Source: VAYN01 sp964540905 (GTDB lineage: Bacteria; Actinomycetota; Thermoleophilia; Solirubrobacterales; 70-9). From it: 64,000 bases of DNA. The translations under genes and the position numbers were made by a program. The notes beneath the pieces were generated by a model that did not search any database, had not been told where the DNA came from, and saw nothing but the letters and a program-made list of their open reading frames with translations. The stretch covers positions 1 to 64,000 of the forward strand of contig CAZIOS010000012.1 of assembly GCA_964540905.1 (NCBI GenBank). Reading direction: 5' to 3'. Of the stretch, positions 8,183 to 15,449 are shown piece after piece; the first letter of the stretch is position 1; each line of letters opens with the position of its first letter.

Positions 8183-8907
8183 AGGTCCTGGCTATTTTCG
8201 GCCCAACTGGGGTCGGCAAGACCGGAGTCGCGGTCGAGTTGGCGGAGCTGCTGCGGGCGCGGGGGGAGGATCCGGTGGCGATCAATTGCGATGCGCTGCA
8301 GGTGTACGAGGGGCTCGGGACGCTGACCGGGGTCGCCAGTGCCCCGCAGCGGGTGCGGCTCGAGCACCGGCTGATCGAGTTCGTGCCGGTCAGCTCCGAC
8401 TTCTCGGTCGGCGATTACATGCCGCTGGCGCAGGCGGAGATCGACGCGGCGCTGGCGGCGGCGCGGCGGCCGATCGTGGTCGGGGGGACGGGCCTCTACC
8501 TGCGGGCGGCGCTGGCGGAGCTGTCGCTGGTCAAGGCGCCGCCGGAAGCCGCGGACTCCGAGCTCTGGTCGCCGCAGACCCGGCACCCGACCGCGATCTT
8601 CGGGCTCGACATGGACCGGGCGCTGCTCTACGAGCGGATCGACGCCCGGGTCGAGGCGATCGTCGCCGCCGGCGCCGCCGCGGAGGCGCGCCGCGCCGAC
8701 GCGCTCGGCGCCGGCCGTACCGCCCGCAAGGCGCTCGGCTTCGACGAGCTGCTCGCCGGCGACCTCGAGCGGATGAAGCAGCGCTCCCGCAACTACGCCC
8801 GCCGCCAGCTGACCTGGATGCGCAAGATCCCCAACCTGCGCACGATCGACCGCACCGGTCTAGACGACATCGAAGTGGCCAATCGGATTGCGCAAGGGTG
8901 CGGGTGA
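8179..8907 (+). CDS. miaA: tRNA dimethylallyltransferase MiaA, short form
   Basis: Adds the dimethylallyl group to A37 of tRNA, the substrate for MiaB. P-loop FGPTGVGKT (7-15), NCDALQVYEG, the catalytic-site strand VVGGTGLYLRA (about 100) and C-terminal RNYARRQLTWMRK are all present. At 242 aa it is much shorter than the usual 290-310. The alpha-helical insertion domain that normally separates GGTGLYL from the distal core (here GLDMDRALLYERID) is almost absent. The TTG start at 8179 overlaps the miaB stop. The last four codons and stop form the left arm of structured element 2. Confidence 0.9.
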   Translation: MKVLAIFGPTGVGKTGVAVELAELLRARGEDPVAINCDALQVYEGLGTLTGVASAPQRVRLEHRLIEFVPVSSDFSVGDYMPLAQAEIDAALAAARRPIVVGGTGLYLRAALAELSLVKAPPEAADSELWSPQTRHPTAIFGLDMDRALLYERIDARVEAIVAAGAAAEARRADALGAGRTARKALGFDELLAGDLERMKQRSRNYARRQLTWMRKIPNLRTIDRTGLDDIEVANRIAQGCG

Positions 8908-8993
8908 CCGAGCAGCTCAAGGACACAGGGAGCGTGGCGTGCTCTGCACGCGAGCGACCGAGGACGCCGAGATGCGAAGCGTCACCCGTGCCC
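8896..8993 (+). repeat. Structured palindromic element, copy 2 (homologous to 5776-5874)
   Basis: A 98-nt segment overlapping the end of miaA. Outer arms 8896-8908 and 8981-8993 pair over 13 bp (two G-U). An inner stem around 8932-8954 has a GCGTGC/GCACGC core with loop TCT. The 23-nt left strand contains AAGGACACAGG and the 25-nt right strand begins GACCGAGGACGCCG, identical over 14 nt to copy 1. About six of the 13 outer pairs differ from copy 1 on both sides while keeping pairing. It ends 3 nt before TAGGCT (8997-9002), the -10 of dapF. It also shares GCTCAAGGACA with the family-2 loops. Confidence 0.75.
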
Positions 8994-9012
8994 CAATAGG
9001 CTGCCGCCCACC

Positions 9013-9858
9013 ATGAGATTCGAGAAGTGGCAGGCGCTTGGCAACGACTACCTGATCCTCGAGGCGGAGAACCTTCCCTGGGAGCTCAGCCCGGACCGGG
9101 TCGAGTGGCTCTGCGACCACCACTTCGGGGTCGGATCGGATGGGGTGCTGCTGCTCTCCCGCAGCGAGGACCCGCAGTTCGTCGCCGAGCTGCGGATCTT
9201 CAACCCGGATGGCTCCGAGGCCGAGCTCTCCGGCAACGGGGCGCGGGAGGCGATCCTCTACCTGCGCCGCCATGGCTGGACCGAGGCCGACGAGTTCGCG
9301 ATCAAGACCGTCGCCGGGCCGATCGTGCCGACGATCACCGGCGAGCTCACCTGCGCCGTCGAGATGGGCAGGGCGACGACCTCCTCCAAGGACTTTCCCT
9401 CCGGTCCCGCGGACGGCCGTGGCAGGCTCAGCGCCGGCGGCCGCGAGTGGGAGTTCCAGCACGTCTCGATCGGCAACCCGCAGTGCGCGATCGTCGTCGC
9501 GGCGGGGCTCGACGAGCTCGACCTCGGCGAGATCGGGCCGCAGATCGAAGCGCACGAGCTGTTCCCCAACCGCACCAACGTCTCCTTCCTCGAAGTCGAC
9601 GGCAGCCGGGTCCGGGCGCGGATCTTCGAGCGCGGGGTGGGGGAGACGCTCTCCTCCGGCACCGGCGCCAGCGGCGCCGCGGTGACCGCCTTCCTGCGCG
9701 GCGCCGCCAGCCCGCTCGTGGTCGAGCTCGAAGGCGGCGAGCTCGAGGTCGAGATCGGCGAGGAGCTGGCGGTGCGGCTGAGCGGCTGGGCCGAGCCGGT
9801 CTGCGCCGGCGAGCTCTCGCCGGAGCTCGTCACCGCGCTCGCCGAGCTGGACGGCTAG
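9013..9858 (+). CDS. dapF: DapF-family epimerase with both catalytic cysteines replaced
   Basis: The 281 aa protein has the diaminopimelate epimerase fold and length. It keeps LGNDYLILE, the FNPDGSEAELSGNGAR strand and ERGVGETLSSGTGAS. In characterised DapF the two acid/base cysteines lie just before GNG and in the ACGTG/ACGSG motif. Here those positions are Ser73 and Ser215, and the secondary Cys after GNGAR is Glu79. LL- to meso-DAP epimerisation is therefore expected from context (dapL follows by 12 nt) but not from the active site. TAGGCT (8997-9002) is 10 nt before the ATG. Confidence 0.85.
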   Translation: MRFEKWQALGNDYLILEAENLPWELSPDRVEWLCDHHFGVGSDGVLLLSRSEDPQFVAELRIFNPDGSEAELSGNGAREAILYLRRHGWTEADEFAIKTVAGPIVPTITGELTCAVEMGRATTSSKDFPSGPADGRGRLSAGGREWEFQHVSIGNPQCAIVVAAGLDELDLGEIGPQIEAHELFPNRTNVSFLEVDGSRVRARIFERGVGETLSSGTGASGAAVTAFLRGAASPLVVELEGGELEVEIGEELAVRLSGWAEPVCAGELSPELVTALAELDG

Positions 9859-9870
9859 ATTTCCGCGCCC

Positions 9871-11040
9871 GTGGGAATCGCCGAGCCATCGAAGCGCCTG
9901 GAGGCGATGCCTCCGTACATGTTCCAGGAGCTGGAGCGGCGGATCGCCGACAAGCGCGCCGCCGGCGTCGACGTGATCAGCCTCGGCATCGGCGACCCCG
10001 ACGAGCCGACCTACCCCTACATCGTCAAGGCGATGCAGGAGGCGGTCGCCGACCCCGCCAATCACCGGTACCCGAGCAACCGCGGCCGCGAGGAGTTCCG
10101 CCGCGCCTTCGCCGACTTCTACGGGCGCCGCTTCGGGGTCGAGATCGACCCCGACTCCGAGGTGATCCCGGCGATCGGCGCCAAGGAGTGCATCTACAAC
10201 CTCTGCTTCGCCTTCCTCGACCCGGGCGGCGTCGCCCTCGCCTCCGACCCCGGCTACCCGGTCTACACCGGCGGTCCGATCCTCGCCGGCGCGACCCCGG
10301 AGCTGCTGCCGCTGGTCCCCGAGCTCGGCTTCGCGCCGGACCTCAGCGCCGTCCCCGCCGACGTCGCCGCGAAGGCGCGACTGATGTTCCTCAACTACCC
10401 GAACAACCCCTCCGGCGCCGTCGTCCCCGAGGGCTTCTTCGAGCTGGTCGTCTCCTTCGCCCGCGAGCACGAGATCCTCGTCGTCCACGACAACGCCTAC
10501 TCGGAGACGACCTACGACGGCTACGTCGCGCCGAGCTTCCTGGCCACGCCCGGTGCAAAGGAGGTCGGCGTCGAGGTCTTCTCGCTCTCCAAGGGCTACA
10601 ACATGACCGGCTGGCGCTGCGCCGCGATCCTCGGCAACGCCGAGGCGATCCAGACCTACTGGCGGCTGAAGACGAACGTCGACTCGGGTCTCTTCGAGGC
10701 GGTGCAGATGGCCGGTGTCGCCGCCCTCGAGGGCCCCGCCGGGCCGCTGCAGCGGATGAACGAGACCTACGTCCGTCGCCGCGACCTCGTCGTCGGCGCC
10801 CTGCGCGAGATCGGCGTCGAGGTCAGCGCCCCGCAGGGGACGATCTACGTCTGGGCGCCGGTCCCCGCCGGCCACACCTCGACCTCGTTCTGCGAGAAGG
10901 TGCTGGAAGAGGCGGCCGTCGTCGTCTCGCCCGGCTCGATGTACGGGCCCAGCGGCGAGGGCTTCTTCCGCATCGCCCTCACCGCCCCCGACGAGCGGAT
11001 CGAAGAGGCGGTGGAGCGGATGAGGGAGCACCTTGCCTGA
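9871..11040 (+). CDS. dapL: LL-diaminopimelate aminotransferase
   Basis: Fold-type I PLP aminotransferase of 389 aa. It has the DapL-like N-terminal PPYMFQELERRI and ISLGIGDPDEPT, the NYPNNPSGAV motif, and the PLP lysine in FSLSKGYNMTGWR. DapL makes LL-DAP from tetrahydrodipicolinate in one step. The GTG at 9871 is 12 nt after the dapF stop, so the pair forms a lysine/peptidoglycan branch unit. A broader aspartate-aminotransferase-like specificity cannot be excluded from sequence alone, but the dapF neighbour supports DapL. Confidence 0.88.
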   Translation: MGIAEPSKRLEAMPPYMFQELERRIADKRAAGVDVISLGIGDPDEPTYPYIVKAMQEAVADPANHRYPSNRGREEFRRAFADFYGRRFGVEIDPDSEVIPAIGAKECIYNLCFAFLDPGGVALASDPGYPVYTGGPILAGATPELLPLVPELGFAPDLSAVPADVAAKARLMFLNYPNNPSGAVVPEGFFELVVSFAREHEILVVHDNAYSETTYDGYVAPSFLATPGAKEVGVEVFSLSKGYNMTGWRCAAILGNAEAIQTYWRLKTNVDSGLFEAVQMAGVAALEGPAGPLQRMNETYVRRRDLVVGALREIGVEVSAPQGTIYVWAPVPAGHTSTSFCEKVLEEAAVVVSPGSMYGPSGEGFFRIALTAPDERIEEAVERMREHLA

Positions 11041-11065
11041 GGGCCGATCCCGGTAGGGGTTCCAC

Positions 11066-11935
11066 TTAACTTTTTGATCGCCCCTCGGTCGCCTCCAGCT
11101 TCTTTTTCCAGTAGCGATCCAAGCCGCGCCACTGGTAGGAGCTGGGGACGGCCTGGAGGAGCTCCTCGACGGTCTCCTCGCCGAGACCCTCCTCGGCCAG
11201 GAGGGCGCGTAGGCGGCGCCGGAGGTCGGTCTCGTACTCGTCCGCGTCCAGGCGCCGGGCCAGCTCGGCCTCTTCGCGGAGGCGGGCGCGGGCGATCTCG
11301 AGGTGGCCGGGAACGTCGTCCTCGACGGCGCCGAAGTGGGTGAGGGCGAGGCGCTCGGGGTTCCAGCCGGCGACGAGGTCCAGCGAGTCCTCCCAGAGCT
11401 CGACGTCGATGTCTGGCGGCGGCGTCGGCGGCACGACCAGATTCGAGGGCGGGATGCGGACCGCGGCGACGTCGCCGACGAAGGCGGTGCCGCTGTCCTC
11501 GTGCAGGTAGCAGACGTGGTGCGAGGCGTGGCCGGGGGTGTGGGCGACCCGCATCCCCAGCACCGTCTCGCCGCCGCGTAGCACCCTCACGTTGGCCTCC
11601 GGCACCGGCACGATCTCGCCCCAGAGGCGCTGCATCTGGTCGCCGTAGAGGCGCCCGGCGCTGGCCAGCAGCTTCGAGGGGTCGATCAGGTGTGGGGCGC
11701 CGCGCTCGTGGACGTAGACCTCGAGCTGCGGCCAGCGCCGCACCATCGCCCCGGTCGCAGCGGCGTGGTCGAGGTGGATGTGGGTCAGCAGCAGCGCCCG
11801 CGGCCGCTCCTCGCCCAGCGCCGCCAACAGGGTCGGCAGCGAGGACTCGGGACCCGGATCGACCAGTACCCCGTCGACCTCCCAACACCCGATCACCCGC
11901 GGCCGCCCAAGGTGCATGACATCGATGACCCGCAT
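11066..11935 (-). CDS. Metallo-beta-lactamase-fold hydrolase
   Basis: This 289 aa protein carries the metal-binding LLLTHIHLDHAAATG motif, the second His in AHTPGHASHHVCYL and the bridging Asp in TAFVGDVAAVRI. The C-terminal 80 residues form a helical extension seen in glyoxalase II-like and RNA-processing-like subfamilies. The substrate is not predictable. It is convergent with dapL. TAGGCT on the minus strand (11942-11947) lies 6 nt upstream of the ATG and abuts the hairpin at 11948-12015. Confidence 0.88.
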   Translation of the reverse strand: MRVIDVMHLGRPRVIGCWEVDGVLVDPGPESSLPTLLAALGEERPRALLLTHIHLDHAAATGAMVRRWPQLEVYVHERGAPHLIDPSKLLASAGRLYGDQMQRLWGEIVPVPEANVRVLRGGETVLGMRVAHTPGHASHHVCYLHEDSGTAFVGDVAAVRIPPSNLVVPPTPPPDIDVELWEDSLDLVAGWNPERLALTHFGAVEDDVPGHLEIARARLREEAELARRLDADEYETDLRRRLRALLAEEGLGEETVEELLQAVPSSYQWRGLDRYWKKKLEATEGRSKS

Positions 11936-11947
11936 CGCTGCAGCCTA

Positions 11948-12015
11948 AGTGAGTCGGGGGAGGACTCGACGGAGCCTCCCCGCTGTCGCTCCGGCGAGCC
12001 CTCCCCCGACTCACT
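11948..12015 (-). terminator. Perfect 16-bp hairpin between tandem genes
   Basis: AGTGAGTCGGGGGAGG (11948-11963) is exactly complementary to 12000-12015. The 36-nt loop contains a small GGAGC/GCTCC stem. It covers the stop codon of the upstream epimerase gene (12011-12013) and touches the TAGGCT hexamer of the downstream hydrolase gene. There is no T-tract, so this would be an intrinsic terminator of the high-GC type, or an insulator between two transcription units. Confidence 0.65.
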
Positions 12016-13006
12016 CAGCCGCGGTAGGCACGGGAAGTTTGCCTTCGGCCTCGAGCGTCGCCCGCAGCCCCTCCTCGAGGCCGCGCGGGGAGTAGCCGAG
12101 CTCGCGGCGGGCCTTCTCGTTCGTCGCCCAGAAGGTGACGCCGTCGGCGGCCGAGATCAGCTCGCGCAGGTTCGGCGGCTGGCCCATCATCTTCCCGACC
12201 AGCGGCCCGATCGGGGTCAGCGCCTTCATCAGCGGCACCGGCAGCGCCCGCTTCGGCGCCTTGCGGCCGCTGGCCGCGGCGACGATCCCGATCGCCTCGC
12301 GCACCGTCGAGACCGGGCCGGAGAGGAAGTAGGACTCGCCGGCTTTGCCCTTGTCGAGAGCGAGGACGATGCCGGCCGCCGTGTCCTCGACGTGGGCGAG
12401 GCAGATCCCCAGCTCCGGGAACGGGATCAGCGGCATCTTCCCGGCCAGGAACTGGTCCAGAAGCTGGCCGATCGAGGAGGTGTCGCCGGGGCCGTAGACG
12501 CCCCCCGGCTGCACGATCGTGCAGGGCAGCCCCTCGCCGATCAGCTTCTTCGCCACCTGGTGCGCCTGCCACTTCGTTTCCTCGTAGCAGGAGGTGAAGG
12601 GGCCGTCCGGGGCCTCGTAGGACTCGTCGATCACCTCGCCGTGGGTCTGGCCGATGCCGACGGTGGAGACGTAGACGACCTTCGGGGTCTTCGCCGCCAG
12701 CGCCGCCCCGAGCACCCTCTCGGTGCCGCCGACGTTGGCCTCGCGCATCGCCTGGCGCTGCGAGGCGGGGATGCCGACCTCGTAGACCGCGGCGGCGTGG
12801 ATCGCGGCGTCGCAGCCGTCGAGGCCGGCGCCGATCGCCCCGATGTCGGCGAGGTCGCCTGCGACCAGCTCGCAGCCGAGCGCTTCCAGCTTCGTCGCTT
12901 TGGCCGGGGTGCGGACCAGGCAGACGACCTCGTCACCGCGCTGGCGCAGCTGGCGCGCGACCTCGCCGCCGATGAACCCCGTCCCCCCGGTCACGAACAC
13001 CTTCAC
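12011..13006 (-). CDS. NAD-dependent epimerase/dehydratase (extended SDR)
   Basis: 331 aa with the Rossmann motif VTGGTGFIGG at the N-terminus, an Asp in LVAGDLAD for the adenine side, VVYVSTVGIGQ, and the catalytic Tyr/Lys in SCYEETKWQAH. It resembles dihydroflavonol reductase or HpnA-like epimerases that act on sugars or isoprenoids; the substrate is unknown. The GTG at 13006 places the nucleotide-binding strand at residue 3, as expected, and TAGGGT (13015-13020) lies 8 nt upstream. It is divergent from hflX. Confidence 0.85.
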   Translation of the reverse strand: MKVFVTGGTGFIGGEVARQLRQRGDEVVCLVRTPAKATKLEALGCELVAGDLADIGAIGAGLDGCDAAIHAAAVYEVGIPASQRQAMREANVGGTERVLGAALAAKTPKVVYVSTVGIGQTHGEVIDESYEAPDGPFTSCYEETKWQAHQVAKKLIGEGLPCTIVQPGGVYGPGDTSSIGQLLDQFLAGKMPLIPFPELGICLAHVEDTAAGIVLALDKGKAGESYFLSGPVSTVREAIGIVAAASGRKAPKRALPVPLMKALTPIGPLVGKMMGQPPNLRELISAADGVTFWATNEKARRELGYSPRGLEEGLRATLEAEGKLPVPTAAE

Positions 13007-13053
13007 GACCGCGAACCCTATCCGGCCCGGCCCGGCGCCTACAATTCGCCTGA

Positions 13054-14403
13054 GTGCAACGTTCGCGAAACGGCCGCAGGACGCAGACGCGCCCCGGCGC
13101 AAACGGGGCCGGCGTCTCGAACCCACGGGCGCGCCAGCGGGCGCTGGCGATCGGCATCGTCGATGGCGGCGGCGAGGAGGAGCCGCTGGCCGAGCTGAAG
13201 GAGCTGCTGCGCACCGCCGGTGTCGCGACCGCCGGCGAAGCGACCCAGCAGCGCCCGCAGCCCGATCCCGACCGCTACTTCGGCCGCGGCCGTCTCGACG
13301 AGCTGAGGGCGCAGATCGCCGCCTGCGACGCCAATCTCGTCGCCTGCGACGACGAGCTCGCCCCCCGCCAGGAGCGCAACCTCGAGAGTGCCCTGGGGGT
13401 GCCGGTGATCGACCGCACCGCGGTGATCCTTGACATCTTCGCCGACCACGCCCACTCGGCCGAGGGCAAGCTCCAGGTCGAGCTGGCCCAGCTCGAGTAC
13501 AACATGGCCCGTATGCGGGGCCTCTGGACCCACCTCGAGCGCCTCGGCGCCGGCCGCATCGACGGCGGCATCGGCACCAGGGGGCCGGGGGAGAGCCAGA
13601 TCGAGACCGACCGCCGGCTCGCCCGCAACCGCATCTCCGCCCTGCGCCGGCGGCTGACGCGGCTGGAGCGCAACCGCGGGGTGATGCGCGCCAGGCGCGA
13701 GCGCTCCTCGCTGCCGCGGGTCGCCCTCGCCGGCTACACCAACGCCGGCAAGTCGACGCTGCTGAACGCCCTCACCGGGGCCGAGGTCGGAGTGGGGGAC
13801 CGGCTCTTCCACACCCTCGACCCGACTACGCGCACGCTCGAGCTATCCGGTCGCGACTACCTGCTGACCGACACCGTCGGCTTCATCGAGAAGCTCCCCC
13901 ACCAGCTGGTCGAGGCGTTCAAGGCGACGCTGGAGGAGACCGTCCTCGCCGACCTGATCCTGCACGTGGTCGACGCCGCCGAGCCGGAGGAGCGGCGAGT
14001 GGCCGACATGCGGGCGGTCGACGCGGTGCTGGAGGAGATCGGCGCCGGCGAGAAGCCGCGGCTGCTGGTCCTCAACAAGGCCGACCTGCTGGGCGCCGAG
14101 GAGCGCGAGGAGGCGGCGCTCGCCCATCCCGTGGCGGTGCTGGTCTCCGCCGTCGACGGCGAGGGCCTCGACGAGCTGCGCGAGCGGGTCGAGGCCGCCT
14201 TCGTGGAGACGCTGGCCGAGGTCGAGCTGCTCGTCCCCTACAGCCAGGGCGGGCGCCTGCACGAGCTGCACGAGGTCGCCGGCGACCTGGAGCGGACCGA
14301 GCGCGAGGACGGCGTACTGGTCCACGCCAAGGTCCCAGTCGCCGAGCTGCACCGGTTCGACGATCTCGCCGTCGTCCAAGGGTCGGCGACCGTTCGTCCT
14401 TAG
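13054..14403 (+). CDS. hflX: Ribosome-associated GTPase HflX
   Basis: 449 aa. The N-terminal HflX domain contains YFGRGRLDEL, VIDRTAVILDIFADHAHSAEGKLQVELAQL and GGIGTRGPGESQIETDRR. The G domain carries GYTNAGKST near residue 225, DTVGFIEKLPH and NKADLL. HflX splits or rescues stalled ribosomes. The GTG at 13054 lies 8 nt after TACAAT (13040-13045), so the mRNA is probably leaderless. The first 30 residues are a basic, low-complexity leader not shared by the family core. Confidence 0.94.
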   Translation: MQRSRNGRRTQTRPGANGAGVSNPRARQRALAIGIVDGGGEEEPLAELKELLRTAGVATAGEATQQRPQPDPDRYFGRGRLDELRAQIAACDANLVACDDELAPRQERNLESALGVPVIDRTAVILDIFADHAHSAEGKLQVELAQLEYNMARMRGLWTHLERLGAGRIDGGIGTRGPGESQIETDRRLARNRISALRRRLTRLERNRGVMRARRERSSLPRVALAGYTNAGKSTLLNALTGAEVGVGDRLFHTLDPTTRTLELSGRDYLLTDTVGFIEKLPHQLVEAFKATLEETVLADLILHVVDAAEPEERRVADMRAVDAVLEEIGAGEKPRLLVLNKADLLGAEEREEAALAHPVAVLVSAVDGEGLDELRERVEAAFVETLAEVELLVPYSQGGRLHELHEVAGDLERTEREDGVLVHAKVPVAELHRFDDLAVVQGSATVRP

Positions 14404-14431
14404 TCCGATTCAGTACGACAAAAGACGAACG
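14391..14431 (+). terminator. Hairpin across the hflX stop codon
   Basis: CGTTCGTC (14391-14398) pairs with GACGAACG (14424-14431), and the flanking CTT/AAA bases extend it with one mismatch. The stem spans the TAG stop of hflX. No T-run follows. It is a plausible end of the hflX transcript, upstream of the dut promoter. Confidence 0.5.
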
Positions 14432-14482
14432 CACCGAACTGCGTCCCGCGGGGGATCGACGCGAGCGTCTAGGCTGCCGCGA

Positions 14483-14914
14483 ATGGAACTGCCGGTGACG
14501 ATTCTGAAAGAGGGAGCGCTGTTGCCGACGCGCGCCCACGAGGGCGACGCCGGGCTCGATCTCTACGCCTGCGAGTCGGCGCACATCGGGCCGGGAGAGC
14601 GCTGGGGGGTCGGCACCGGGGTCGGGGTCGAGATCCCGGCCGACCACGCCGGCCTGGTGCTGCCGCGCTCGGGCCTGGCCCGCGACCACGGCATCGCCCT
14701 GGTCAACAGTCCCGGCCTGATCGACAGCGGCTACCGCGGCGAACTGCGGGTGCTGCTGCTCAACACCGACCCGGCCGAGACCTTCCGGGTGCAGGCCGGC
14801 GACCGCATCGCCCAGCTGGTCCTGGTGCCGATCGCGCTGGCGGCGCCGGTCGCGGTCGAGGCCCTGGCCGAGTCGGCGCGGGGCGGCGGCGGCTTCGGTT
14901 CCAGCGGCCGTTAG
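14483..14914 (+). CDS. dut: Deoxyuridine 5'-triphosphate nucleotidohydrolase
   Basis: Trimeric dUTPase of 143 aa. Conserved motifs appear in order: HEGDAGLDLYA, PRSGLA, GLIDSGYRGELRV, RIAQLVLVP and the C-terminal GGGGFGSSGR arm that closes the active site. It removes dUTP and supplies dUMP. The ATG at 14483 is 7 nt after TAGGCT (14470-14475). It stands as a single gene between hflX and the convergent marR gene. Confidence 0.96.
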   Translation: MELPVTILKEGALLPTRAHEGDAGLDLYACESAHIGPGERWGVGTGVGVEIPADHAGLVLPRSGLARDHGIALVNSPGLIDSGYRGELRVLLLNTDPAETFRVQAGDRIAQLVLVPIALAAPVAVEALAESARGGGGFGSSGR

Positions 14915-14955
14915 CTCCGCACCCGAGACGGGACTCGACGCTCGGCGGAGGCGGC

Positions 14956-15384
14956 TCAGGCTTCCGATTCGGCGAGCTGGCGCAGCAGCTCGGCCGCCCG
15001 CTCGACCGTCGCCCGGTCGGCGTCCGGCAGCTCTTCCAGTGCCTTCACCAACCAGCCCTCGCGGCGGCGGCGGACGACTTCCAGTTCGGTGCGGCCGGCG
15101 GCGGTGAGGCTGACCAGTGCCCGCCGTCGGTCGCCGGGGTCGGGGTCGCGCTGGACGAGGCCGCCGGCTTCGAGGTCGCCGACCGTCTGCGCCATCGACT
15201 GCGGTCGCACCCGCTCGGAGGCCGCGAGGTCGCTGACGCTCTGCGTTCCCTCGCGGTCGAGCCGCCCCAGCACCGAGCCCTGGGAGAGCGAGAAGCGGTG
15301 CTCGGCGCGCAGCCGCCGCATCAGCTGGCCGAGCACGACCCGCAGATCGCTCGCCAGCGGCGCCGCGTCGACTTCGGTAGCCAT
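14956..15384 (-). CDS. MarR-family transcriptional regulator
   Basis: 142 aa winged-helix regulator with LSQGSVLGRLDREGTQSVSDLAASERVRPQSMAQTVGDLEAGGLVQR as the DNA-binding core and a DPGDRRRALVSLTAAG wing. It is divergent from an MFS exporter gene, with a shared 65-nt control region containing a 20-nt near-palindrome. This arrangement is typical of a self-repressing drug-responsive MarR. The ATG at 15384 is 6 nt from a perfect TATAAT on the minus strand. The inducing ligand is unknown. Confidence 0.9.
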   Translation of the reverse strand: MATEVDAAPLASDLRVVLGQLMRRLRAEHRFSLSQGSVLGRLDREGTQSVSDLAASERVRPQSMAQTVGDLEAGGLVQRDPDPGDRRRALVSLTAAGRTELEVVRRRREGWLVKALEELPDADRATVERAAELLRQLAESEA

Positions 15385-15390
15385 CGCCGG

Positions 15391-15441
15391 ATTATATCCC
15401 CCTAATCGACAGGTTAACTCAACAGTTTACCTGGGTATCAT
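15391..15441. promoter_or_regulatory. Divergent marR/MFS promoters with MarR operator
   Basis: The minus-strand -10 TATAAT (15391-15396) serves marR. The plus-strand -10 TATCAT (15436-15441) serves the exporter. Between them lies GGTTAACTcaacAGTTTACC (15412-15431), an inverted repeat with one mismatch. The palindrome overlaps the -35 regions of both promoters, so one bound dimer could repress both. Both hexamers are 6-8 nt from their start codons, implying leaderless transcripts. Confidence 0.75.
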
Positions 15442-15449
15442 CAGAACCG

